Part shown: positions 32,613 through 43,484 of the stretch, one piece after another | Layout of the letters: every line of letters starts with the position of its first letter | Position numbering within the stretch: position 1 is the stretch's first letter | Source of the DNA: Fonsecaea monophora | Lineage: Eukaryota > Ascomycota > Eurotiomycetes > Chaetothyriales > Herpotrichiellaceae | Direction of reading: 5' to 3' | Length of the DNA: 64,000 nt | NCBI RefSeq assembly: GCF_001642475.1 | Contig: NW_019173938.1 | Coordinates: 124,001-188,000 of the forward strand | Made by a program: the position numbers and the translations under genes | Notes under the pieces: model-generated | The model's input: the letters and a program-made list of their open reading frames with translations, nothing else | The model's database searches: none | What the model was told of the DNA's origin: nothing

Positions 32613-34736
32613 TTACATCTTGGACTCTGTGACTGTCTCGACATGGTGATCTTCCATCTTGCCATCCTTTTCTGCCGGCGGGGTTTCGAGGTTCGTGACA
32701 GGAGTGGCAGTGACCTCGTCGTCCAGGTGAGCGACCGGTTCTTTCCCGAACAGCTGATCGATTTCTTCGAGCGCAAGACCTGCCGTCTACATGACGAGGA
32801 AAGGGAGCGCGTCAGTTAATTGATTGCTTGTGGCATTTTTTTGGGGGGGAGCCGAAGAAAAAGAAAACAAGAAAGCACCGGACTCGAATTCGCAGGGTGG
32901 TGGCTTCTTACCTCGGGAAGGAAAAAGTACTGCACCACCGTGTGGACGATCCCAAGACACATGAAGACCAGGTAGTACTTCCAGCCGATGGCGGCCTGGG
33001 CGGTGGGCAGGAGTTCAAGCCAGAGCGTGTCGCAGAGGAAGAGACCGCAGAGGCTGATGCCCACGGCCTGACCGCGAATGTGGGTGGGGAAGATCTCCGA
33101 GACGACGGTGAAGGTATTGGGATCGATGAACGTGCCGTACCTAAAGTGGGGCGAAGAAAATACCAGTTCAGCACCAAACACGCGCGCAGATTAGTTGGCG
33201 GGAAAAGATTGAGACGCTTACCCGAGCACATAGAGGAACAGAAAGACGGTGACGGCAATGGCCATATCTTTGGATCCAGTGTTGCTGTAGCTTCCGATCA
33301 GCCCGGTAGCAACGGTGAAGCATGCCACCGTGCCTCCGAATCCGTAGACTGGCAAGACAAGTGTTAGTAAGTACGCCTCAACAAGAAAAAGGGGAAAGTC
33401 AATGGGGTTGGGGCTTGTAAAATCTTACCCATGGCCCAGCGGCGCCCGATTCTATCCGATATAAAAGCACCGAGGACATTGGCGATGAGTCCGACTGTAT
33501 TCCAAGCTGCGGCCAAGAGAAGAGGCATAGAACCCTTCAAACCCAGGGACTGGTAGATCAAAACGTTGTAATTGTTGATGACCAGGATCTGTTCATTCAT
33601 TGTCAGCGCTCCTAGTCGCCCATCAGTACTCTATGTTACCTACACCGGCGTTCTGACCGCCCGCTGCGACCGTCAAGGCCAGGTATAATCTCCTTCGATA
33701 CGACTTGTCTGTGAAGAGTTGCCATCGCCCTCCAACTTCGTAAGCGCGGCGGTCCGCCTGCAGCTGACGCACTATCAAGTTGAGCTCTCGATGTGCAAAG
33801 GAATCCTCAGGGTCATTAACATCGTGGTGCAAGCGACAAAGGATCTTCAGGGCTGCGTCGTTTTGTCCGCGTTGAACAAGCCATCGAGGGCTCTCAGGGA
33901 CTAAAGTGAGGGACCCAGTGGTCAGCAAAGCGACATCTCACACATGAGTGGAATTGCTTTCTCTTGCATACTGAACAGAGAGCCGACTATGAGAATAAGG
34001 GCCCAAAGAAGGAGAACGGCGTTTGGGAATCGCCATGCAAAGGTAGAGTCGGCCTTGTAGTAGCAAGCGAATCTGACGAAGAGCAAACGGTCAGTGTTGA
34101 TCTTTCTTGACGTCAGCTTCATAACATACCCTATCCACGCGGCCGAGAAGTATCCAACGTTGATAAAACTCCCGTGTGCACCTGTCATCAAACCTCGAGA
34201 GTGAGGTGGAGCAACCTCTGAGAAATATGTCGGCATGGCGACGATGAGCATTCCAGTTGGTACGCCCGTAAGCGCTCTGCCGACTAGGTACTGCTGCCCG
34301 TTAGCAAAGTGTGGCACGTTCAACGTACGTCGGGTACATACCATGGCCTGATTGACGGCACCGCACTGAATCGAGCCCCCCAAAAGGCCAATAAGGCAGG
34401 CCAGCAGGAATGTCCTTCTACGACCAAGCGCATCGAGAGACCAGGCAGACACCAGACACCCGATGAAGCCAAAGCCAAAGAAGAGGCCATTGGCAGCACC
34501 GATGATGGTTGCCGTGTGCGAGTATCCGGGTTCCGTGGGGACTGAAACCAGGTTCATTTTGCTGTAGAATGTCGGCTGGCCTATCGTGTTTCCAATCACG
34601 GCCAGACTGTAGCCGGTGAACAGAGATCCAAAGGCCGCGAAGAGCACAACCTGTCATCTGACCGTGAGTGGATGGGGGGGATTGTGTCACGATGCGAGAG
34701 ACATACCCATAGGTTGTAGTTCGAATAGGTCTCCAT
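32613..34736 (-). CDS. Sugar-porter-family MFS transporter
   Basis: A multi-exon gene with about seven introns; the first coding exon (34736-34707) encodes only METYSNYNLW. The deduced protein is about 520 aa with 12 expected membrane segments. Family signatures include GSLFTGYS in helix 1, LDALGRRRTFLLAC between helices 2 and 3, GRALTGVPTGM, PTYFSEVAPPHSRGLM, the PESPRWLVQRG motif in the central loop, NNYNVLIYQSLG, DRIGRRWAMG and PTHIRGQAVG. The last exon (about 32790-32613) adds AGLALEEIDQLFG and a soluble acidic tail. Most relatives carry sugars or sugar-like acids; the substrate here is not known. It is the only non-TRI12 transporter in the block. Interior splice sites were not all placed. 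Confidence 0.87.
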
Positions 34737-35308
34737 GTTGAACTTGCTGGGGTTTCACAGTGCTTGGAAGAAGGTTGTATCGTAGTCGTCCGAGGAAATT
34801 CGCAATGAAGCCAGCAAAGGGGAGGACGTGCTCAAGAGTAGCAGCACAGACAACTATATAAGTCGTCCAGCTTTCAAAGGACCAGGATGGTTTCCTAACC
34901 GAGGATTCCCTCTTCCTGATTGACAGTTGGGGACCCCAGATCCCAGTATTCACTAACCCCCGCATGTTTCCACGGTCCCAGTAACGTGGGTCAGCCAATC
35001 GAGGCTCTGTCTCTTTGTGTATCGTGCTGTAACGGCCTGCGAGTAACTCCCAAAACATCCTCGGTAACAATACCGTGAAACGAAGCCAGCGTCTTGGTCA
35101 TGACTAAAGGGAAGTCAAGGCGGTAGTAACACTCTAATAAACGTACTAGTCCAAACAGGCGTCTTCGTCTCGTAAGTCAACCTCGGTTGGGTTCAATTAG
35201 AGACGAGAATCGATCTAGAGCAGCACAAGCAGTTGAAACCAGACTACTCTTCCGCGGTGGTATCATCAGCGAGAATGTGCACTCGATCACTAGACTGAAA
35301 GCGCCACG
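34737..35308. other. Intergenic: sugar-porter promoter, regulator 2 3' side
   Basis: 572 bases between two minus-strand genes. No CGGAAAA element and no supported gene. Confidence 0.4.
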
Positions 35309-38090
35309 CTATCTAGCTAAGCCATCCTCCTCGGCATTCTCGAGAGACATGTCGGTCTCTGTCGGTGTGTACGCCTTGTTGTTCTTTCCCACAAAGTCAA
35401 GAAAATCTTGTGAAGCCAACAAAGAGTTCGCCTCGGGATCCCAGTCCATGTCGAACCTTGAAGTAAATGAAAGTCAGCAAAAGATCACTAGGCTATACTG
35501 ACCAACGACGGGTTGAGTCCAGTCTTGGAGCACATACTGATGAGTCGGTTCGCACGTTGTAAACTTGAAAAAGTCCAGTTCCAAGTTGGAAAATAGATCC
35601 TGGTCGGGGTCAGGAAAGCCGAAATCGACCGATGGCTGATCTGAGGATGGGGATATCTGGTATTCTTGATAGGGCCCGCTCGACGATCTGGCGTCCAAGA
35701 GGCCATTTGCCGAACCCAGTGAACCGTTCGGTACTTTTGTAGAGTTTTCCTCGTTGCCTAGTCTTTTAGTTCGATTCCTCATTCTCGATCTTGCTTCGGA
35801 AAAGAGTCTTATGGAGAAATCGGCTGCCCAATAAGTCCTGCGCAGCTCTTGTAGGACGGTCATGCAGGTGTCCAGCTGCTGAAGTCCCACCTGGCGGGAC
35901 AAAGGGTTCGCCTGGGAAGCCTCGTAGAGATGCATTTGCATGGTTGGAGAGATTGCTTGGATCCTGACGACGAGCAAAGGTTAGCGGCAGGGTGAGACGC
36001 ACGGTGGGAGAGCCTTTACAAAGCTGATTGGCAAACACTCAGGTAGCCCAATTGACTCAATTTGATGAGACTGAGATTGACACTGGATGCTGCTTCCAAT
36101 ACCCTCGGCATGATGGTCGATCTCCAAGCCTTGTGCTCGCTGGGTGATAAATCAGACGGTGGCGACAAGATATAAGGCCGATACAACGCAATCAAGACGT
36201 TCCTAGAGCGATGGTCAGACCTCTGTCGTTTGTCTTCTAACTAACTTTCACCAAAGTACCTTTCGAACAAATCGAGCTGGAGCGAGAATAGCTGTACATC
36301 GGTGTCCTTGTCCATGCCGGTCGTATCTGTTCTCATCTCAAAGTACTCTAGCAAGCTTTGCTGGCTCGTTTCAATCTCACTCGTAGTCGCCGAGAGCATC
36401 CCAGGCCTGTAGTGGCTTTTGAGAATGCGTGATAAGACGATGCTCAAGTGGAGATACTCGATCCAGCATCGCCCGAGGACGTGCATGGAAGCCGGTATAT
36501 ACTCTCGAAATCTGTTGTCTCGGTCAACTCCACTGACGAGGAGAATGTCCTCGGGGGTTGGCATTGGAAGGTCTGTGTCCTTCGAATTGATCCTCATCGG
36601 TCGACCTAAACCAAAGGATATCCAAGTCTCCCGAAGGTAGCACGACCACCAGATCAGTCTCCAGAGGCTGTGATACGGGTATTTCGACTTGGAGGCCGAC
36701 GGAGGAAGACGTCCTGGATTTCTGTGCAACCCAACTGAATGGCAAAGCCCGATGGCAACTCCGATCCAGTACCAGGAGCCCGTGCGATCCTCGGTATCGA
36801 CATACCAATATGCCAGGAGGATCACAGACTGTATCAACACGATTTTATCTTTCTCATAGTCGACGTCGTATAATGCCTAGAAAATGCAATATTAGTGTTC
36901 GGCCTTGTGGGGATTCAAAATGCAAACGTGGTAGAGTGTTCGGACCTTGGCCTTCTGGTACATGTCCCGCTTCATGGCCTTGCGTGAGCGAAAGCCTGCC
37001 TTACGAGCTAGCTCTGGACTGACAAACTGCAACGACGGTCAGCTGGTGTCACCGCGTCAAAAGGCCAAATCTCTCCTCGGGATAGCACACATTTGAAGCC
37101 GCAAAAAACACGCTCCACAAGAGCAACAGATTGAGCTGCTGTAATCCATGCTCCTGGTAGCGGACCAGGAAGCGATTGGCGTCCAAGATTGGCAAGAAAG
37201 GGTGGACATATCGAAAATAGTGTCGAATAAGCTCGTCGCACACGCTCTGATCAGGCAGCGTGAACGCCCCTTTTGTTCGCAGCAAGGTAAGGTCTTCTTG
37301 ACACACGGTCTGCACGGCAATTCGAGGAACCAAGTAGTGAGACGGCCGCTCGGTTTGGCAAACGTCCATAACAAAGGTCAAGACATTAGTTTCCCCTGCG
37401 CGACGAAGGCGATGAGTACCAAGCTCGCATCACTAGAAACTTTTGCGCTGGTGCACATACCTGCGTAGAACGGCGCGGTGGAATCTTTGTCTGGGCTGCC
37501 ATTCATAGCATCGCTATAGCCTCCGGGGTTGTCACCTTCATCGATATCGGACAAGTTCAAGGTGTCGTCTTGAAACTCGACAACGTCACAGCCATTCGTG
37601 GCAGGTCGAGATCTGACGAAGTCCGATGTACCACGTGCGGGCAAACCGAGAGACGAGTCGACCTGGACATTTCTCTCGCTGGATTCGCCCGAGGTCGCTT
37701 CGGACGGCGCGGGCTGAGCATCATCAGATGGACGCGTTACCAGTCCGGCAGAAGGCTCGCTGTCGCCAGGCTCAACGCCACTACCGCGTGCTCGTCTTCT
37801 CGTTTTATATTGTCTTTTTCACACGTCCATGTCAGTGCGCCGATAATGGGGTGCAGACTTCTAAACCACAACAACGGTGCAATGCGAGACACCCACCTTG
37901 GTTTCTTTCGGGATGCCACTGTGCAATCACATCCATCTTGTCGGCAATTCCAGCACGGAGGACCACATTGAATGACGTTACATCTGACCTTGCGAGCATG
38001 ACACTGCTCGCAGGCTACTGAAGCCCGTTTCCGTGTACGTTGGTCTGGTGCTCTGCTGCCGGGAGACTTGGGCGTCATGTTTTGGCACAC
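35309..38090 (-). CDS. Zn(II)2Cys6 transcription factor 2 with fungal_trans domain
   Basis: The first exon from 38090 encodes the whole zinc cluster: Cys27, 30, 37, 46, 49 and 56 (CX2CX6CX8CX2CX6C), with basic HARKVR between the first pair and the third Cys. A second in-frame ATG is four codons downstream. The central part has RHYFRYVHPFLPILDANRF near 37200, typical of the fungal_trans domain. Further exons run to a final piece that ends at 35309 after an intron near 35500, contributing DMDWDPEAN and DFLDFVGKN. Several introns are present and were only partly placed. It is expected to be nuclear. It lies between the sugar porter and monooxygenase 4, all on the minus strand. A G-rich tract lies about 300 bases upstream. 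Confidence 0.85.
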
Positions 38091-38824
38091 AGTCGCTGCT
38101 GTTGAGTGACGGTAAAATTTCCAACCCGACGGCTACTCAAGCGCGCGTCGGCTGCCCAGAGGGGCCTGTCAAGCCTGTTTAAAGTCTCCCCCCTTGGAGC
38201 ACACAGCCTTGGCCGGCCCTCGGATCGCGAACCCCGCACCCGGAGCGCCGCTGGCCAGAACCCTCGCCGAGAATAAGAGAGTCGGCATGTTTGCTATTAA
38301 CCTACTTGTAACTTGTAAAAGCCCGGCAGGTGACACCCGCGGCGGCCAATGACCAGTATCCTTTGTTGCGGTCTTCACGAGATAAGGCTTCCCCCCCCCG
38401 CCCCCGCCCCCCTGCACACGAGTTACCCTCGGTCCATGAGATTGGTCGCGTCTCAGCCTTCAGACCGATATCCCTAGACTTTGGGCGAAAAGGTGCAGCC
38501 AATAACAACATTCCACTCCACAAACAAGTGGGTTTGTGCCCACTACTTGTAAATAAACTGAGCCGATGGGTCTGCACAACGGAGACAAGAGAATGGTGTG
38601 ACCAGCTCACTTGGAACTCTGGCATCGAAATCAGAGCTCTCTCGCCTGCTTGACTGCTTGATAGCTTTATATCATAGGAGCAGCAATGAGTAATTTCGCA
38701 GCACACTGGCAAAAGGTATACTTTGTTTTGTGAAACGGTTCCCTCGTTTGAGGTCATGAAAGAGACTCAGCATGAGCCGATACTATATACATCCAAAGTT
38801 GTCGTATTTATCTTAGCCCAGAGG
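38091..38824. other. Intergenic: regulator 2 promoter, monooxygenase 4 3' side
   Basis: 734 bases. The marked feature is a C-rich tract at 38391-38412, G-rich on the strand that is transcribed-sense for regulator 2. Confidence 0.45.
38391..38412 (-). repeat. G-rich homopolymer tract (possible G-quadruplex)
   Basis: On the minus strand this reads as G runs of 6, 5 and 9 separated by single C bases. Long G runs with one-base loops can fold into a quadruplex. It lies about 300 bases upstream of regulator 2. Confidence 0.5.
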
Positions 38825-41040
38825 CTAGATAATCCAGGGGGAGTCTTCGTTGCGTATATAAGGTGCAAGTCCGTCGATGTTCGGCTTTCCATCAACCTGC
38901 TCATAAAATGCCTTGATTTTTCCATTGCCCAGGAACGCCCACTGATTGCTGTTCTCATATTCGAACTCGTAGTCTTCAAAGCGTGGGACTTTGATTGTCT
39001 TGACATAAGTCAGGGCGCTTCCACACCACAATTGAGGTTCGCCGTCGACGGTGCCGTTCTTGTACCATGACCTGTGGGTGACATTTAATATTGCTCAAGA
39101 TCGTGAACGAGGGAGATGCTTACCGGCATGGCAATCCCCACACTGTTTTTTTGTGGAATGCGCTCATGTGTTCATGAAATTGATCGGTGGCCCGACGCTT
39201 TGGCTCCACGGATCTAATCTTCTCTTCCTGCATCTTCTTCATTACGGTGATGAAATATTCGCATGCTGTCTCGATCTAGACGGGAGTTTGGTCAGCCCGG
39301 ATCAAACAGAAAGTATGCGCCAAACTTACAGCAGGGAGAATGGTTCCGTTCCCCAAGGGCCCTTGTGGGCCGGTTGTCATGAAGTAGTTCGGGAAGCCGG
39401 GAGCGGCAATCCCAAGATATGCATCGGGTATGTTCTTCCATGCGGTTTCCATCGAGACACCTCCGCGTCCGATGACTGGGAAGGGTGGAATGAAGGATGT
39501 ATCAAAACCCGTGGCGCAAACCTAAGTGAGTTAGAACTTGGTCAAAGTGTAGAACACACATCGCAAGACTAACCAAGACATCAACATCGTGCAAGGTTCC
39601 GTCAACCATCTGCACCGCAGTCTCGGTAAGTCGATGGATCTCGCCGAAAATTGGCTCGACATGAGGCTGGACGAGCGTCTCAAGGTAGCCATCCCCAGGT
39701 GTGATCCTTCGGCATCCCGGTGCCCATTGTGGGATTATCTTAGCCTTCAGCTCCTCATTGCCCGGGCCCATCCGGTCTTTCATTTGCTGGACCATGAACT
39801 TATGCATTTGTTGCTGTGTCGAACTTCCGTTGATGAACATGTCCGTAAGAACGTTCATTTCTGCTTCTATTCGACGACGGAACTGAAGATGGGCCTGGGG
39901 ATCCGCCCGGAACTGCTCCTTCTCTTCTTCTGTAAAGGTAAACTGTTCGTGCTTGTTACCCTTTGTCGACCCGGGGTTCGCATCACTTGTGCTTTCGTGT
40001 TCACCTCCATGCTCATCCTGGAACTGAAGAGCAACGGAGCCGCCCAACGCGGGCGATATCCAGGTAGGTGAGCGCATGAATACTTTCAACTTGGCCACAT
40101 CTGGAAGGACATGTTAGTCGCGGCTCCTTGGTCGACTTTCCCCTCAGTAGATGCAGTCCAAGAACCAACCTTTTGCGATCTGGGGAAGAATCTGTTGACC
40201 CTGTGAGCCACAACTTCACGTTCTGCAAGTTTTGTCTTCTTACCTGGATCCCACTAGAGCCATTCCCAATGAGTCCAACAGTTTTGTTCTTCAAATCCAA
40301 ACTGGCGTCCCATCTCGCCGAGTGCAGCTTTGGCTTTTGGAACGTCTCGATACCGGGAATGTTGGGCCAGCTCCATTTGTTCAGGAACCCGGCTCCGTTT
40401 ATGAGGACGTCGCATTCATCCCTGAAGATCCTCGAGGGGGTCGAGGTGCGGTCCTCGATTTCCAATCGCCATTTCGACGTGTTCTCGTCCCAAACGGCTT
40501 CCTTGACAACATGAGAAAGCTTGGTAAACTGGGCGATATTGTGCTTCTCGTAAAATCCTACACGATTAATGTCAGAAAAAGGGGATTCCCAATCATCAGC
40601 GACAGATTGACCTCTGCAATAACCATGGATTTCTTTGGAGCCAGCATAATACTCGGACCAATCCGGCTTGGGATCGAAGGTAAACGCTTTGAAGAGATTG
40701 ATTAGCTTCTCCCCCCGTCGACCTCGCTCTTAAAAACTTACTATAGATATGAGCAGGTATGTCACAGGCACACCCTGGATATCTATTTTCTAACCACCTG
40801 GCTCGAAGTCAACATTGTGATCCTCCCAAAATTGCACCTCAGCACAAGTTTCTTTTCTTACGTTCCACCGACGTCGTCGTTCTTCTCATATATTGTCAGC
40901 TCGAACGAATCCAGCAGCGTCATCATCTTGTATGCGAGACATAGTCCTGAAATTCCCGCACCGATGCATATCACTTTGATGGGTCGAAGGACCTCTGAAT
41001 GGTACCATTCTGGCACCTGGTAAGTGCCCAGCGAACCCAT
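38825..41040 (-). CDS. FAD-dependent monooxygenase 4, Baeyer-Villiger-like (YPGCACD subgroup)
   Basis: The start is taken at 41040 (MGSLGTYQV). The gene has several short introns; the exon that carries WLENRYPGCACDIPAH is only about 70 bases long, near 40790. The first fold is GAGISG, then DDVGGTW completed across an intron. The fingerprint region reads FQKPKLHSARWD, in which the Gly of FxGxxxHxxxW is Lys while His and Trp are kept. The second fold is GNGSSGIQ, and CATGFDTSF is the later ATG motif. Near the C-terminus are PNYFMTTGPQGPLGNG and a 38.9-39.0 kb exon rich in aromatic residues. It groups by motif with monooxygenase 2. Ketone oxygenation is likely; the substrate is unknown. A TATATAA-like box lies about 115 bases upstream. 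Confidence 0.87.
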
Positions 41041-41705
41041 CTTTGGCGAGTAACAGTCTTTTTCCAGTCGATAGCGTTTATCGATATCAACACCGCAAAC
41101 AGCTGCTGAGAAGATGCTTCCGCGCGAAAAGCTGCTTCGCCCACCCACCCCGCTATATAAGTCTTGGGAGTCAGACCTCATTCACTTACCGAGGTCAGGC
41201 GCGTGGTTGTGACGAAAACGAAGCCCGATCTTGGACCATCATGCAAGACCTCTCGCCACCTCCGCAAGACCCCGTTCATTCCCCCACATTTCCCGATACT
41301 TTGGCTCCAGAGCGGGAGGCTTCGTGGTGATTGGACGCAGTCAAGGTTCAAGATTGACTTACATGACTCGAGCTGCTCGAGCTGTAGCGGTATTTTTTCT
41401 GTATTGTTGCCGAAATTACCTCGGTCAAGATTTGTTTCTCGATGGACGGCTGAATTTGGTTCGAGAGAGGTGTTTTGCAGACAGAACGAAGTGTTTTGCA
41501 GAGGTCAAAAGCTCATATCTTTCTGGACCCCTGTTAGTCCACATCTATTGCTTCGTCGAATTGATCATCTCGATGTATATCTGAAACCCAACTCTTGTCC
41601 TCGGACAGCGATTTTCTATTTAGGTGGGCTTTTAGATATACGGCAGGATCGTAGGTAGGTCTGTCAATATGATCCCGGCTACAATGCTACAGTCCTTCCC
41701 ACCAT
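41041..41705. other. Intergenic: monooxygenase 4 promoter, SDR 3' side
   Basis: 665 bases. A TATATA box sits near 41153-41159 for the minus-strand monooxygenase. No CGGAAAA element. Confidence 0.45.
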
Positions 41706-42822
41706 CTATGATACCGAGCCATTGGTCCCTGCAGCTTTCCTGATGCTATACTCCATCAACCCATCCCCTGCACTGATCAGCTCCTTGTACTTGCCACCAG
41801 ACGTGAATTCAGCCGCTTCATTCAAGTACGGAAGAACTGGCCTGGCCGAGAACTCCCTTCCGCTGCACTCAATGGCCTGTCCAGTCACCGTCGCGTCTTG
41901 CAGGATATATTTAATAGCCTCAACGATCGTCGACGTCGGCGTAATAACCTCGCTTGGGAGTGCATCTGCCAACTCCTTGCTGAAGATGGCCGTGGGCACC
42001 GCACCTGGGCAAATGGCATTGATGGTGATGGGCTCGCCGTCATCCTTGAGTCTCTGCCCAAGGGACCGAGCAAGGCCCACAACCTATACCTCGTCCTCCG
42101 CATCAGTCACAGCTACCCGTAAGTGATGACAGAGGTCCAGTGGCTGGGCTGGTACTTACGCCATACTTGGCCGCCGAGTAAAGGGAAACATCTGGCGCCG
42201 AGTAAAGCCCTGCTGAGCTCGACGTCATGACCAGCTTTCCTCCTTTCTGAGGGTTTTTCCGGAAAAAATGCAACGCGAGATACGACGACCAGATGACGCC
42301 CTTGAGGTCGACATCGATGACCAGGGAGTCTGGTTCTTGGGGGGCACCACGGTCAAAGTCCTTTGCAGGACGACAGAAGTCGAGTCTATCCACGATGCCC
42401 TTCTCGAATTGTCAGTGACCCGCAGACGGGCTTTGCGTCGAACATACGTACCGCATTGGCAAACACTGCAGTCGCCGGGCAACGTTAGTCTTGGATGTAT
42501 GCGCGCGATCCAGAACAGGGTGCATACCAAAGTCGACTTGACCCCATCTCTCCTCGGTCAAGGCAAACGCGTTAACCTGATCATTGTAGACGGCAACGTT
42601 ACCCCGAACAAAGAGCACGCGGTCCCCAAATCTTTCGGCAATCTGCGCTCCAGTGGTTGTATTCAAGTCGACGATTGTAACACTCCAGTCTGCATTGACA
42701 AGATACTCGACGACGGCCAGACCAATTCCCGAGGCTTTGGACAGATATTAGAGTGGCGGAAACACCATGCATTGACAGGACACTTCACCTCCTCCCGTGA
42801 CTATGGCGACTTTGGCAGGCAT
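41706..42822 (-). CDS. Short-chain dehydrogenase/reductase, 15-hydroxyprostaglandin dehydrogenase-like
   Basis: The gene starts at 42822; the first exon encodes MPAKVAIVTGG and joins across a short intron to ASGIGLAVVEYL, giving the TGxxxGIG turn. An Asp after the second strand (TIVDLN) suggests NAD(H). FANAG is formed next to another intron, TSSSAG carries the catalytic Ser, and YSAAKYG the Tyr-Lys pair; NAICPGAVPT follows. The C-terminal region after TGQAIECSGREF is longer than in many SDRs. Three to four introns are present. The closest recognisable group is the NAD-dependent 15-PGDH-like family, which oxidises secondary hydroxyls. It is divergent from MFS 3. Confidence 0.88.
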
Positions 42823-43484
42823 TTCGAGTGTATACTCCCACCTAGTAGCTCTTGTCGACACAAGCTAGGGCCGAATCCCGGGGAGTCGGTGTGTAACAGG
42901 CACTGCTAATCTATGCGCCGCCAAGCAAGACTGAAAAGCCAGATGTTTGCGTGGTCAATAGGTATTCTGTGAGTGATTTGTCCTAGCTGCCTGGCCCATC
43001 TAAACGGCCGCAGCCTTGTGGACAGGGGGTAGCCGGAAGCCGGCTAATTCGGTATCCTGATTGCCGCAACATGTTGATATTAGTCGGAAAACGTCTCTCG
43101 CGTGACTCAGACGCTTTATCCAGCGTCAAATCCCCCCCTGGCCGCATTTTATGATGATTTCAAACAGGCGGTCCCTCAGCCGCCAGCTCTGGACACACGC
43201 CTCAAGGCTGGGTGGGTTCAGCCACTCTTCGCCAAACACCCGGCTCAGGGTCAAAGCGCACCAATATCTGCGGGTTCCAGACTTCCGAGTCTGGAGTTGT
43301 CCTGGGGTTCCCACGGGGCTGGTACCGTTTATCCTTCGGCCCACCGGCTGGGATCGTGACTTATAGATGCTACATGTGAGACACCAGGTCTATCTATCCA
43401 ACTGTGGTGTGACAGTCAAAGTCGTGACCGCAAGCAGCTTTGTTTTCCTTGCAATAGTCAGGACCAGGAATTTGGAGAAAAAAT
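42823..43484. promoter_or_regulatory. Divergent promoter between SDR and MFS 3
   Basis: 662 bases with CGGAAAA at 43085-43091 and a dense set of CGG/CCG triplets at about 43030-43065. One open frame (43102-43359 plus) has no family features. Confidence 0.45.
43085..43091 (+). promoter_or_regulatory. CGGAAAA element between SDR and MFS 3
   Basis: In the context TAGTCGGAAAACGTC, 263 bases from the SDR start and 394 from MFS 3. Part of the shared set; function inferred. Confidence 0.3.
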
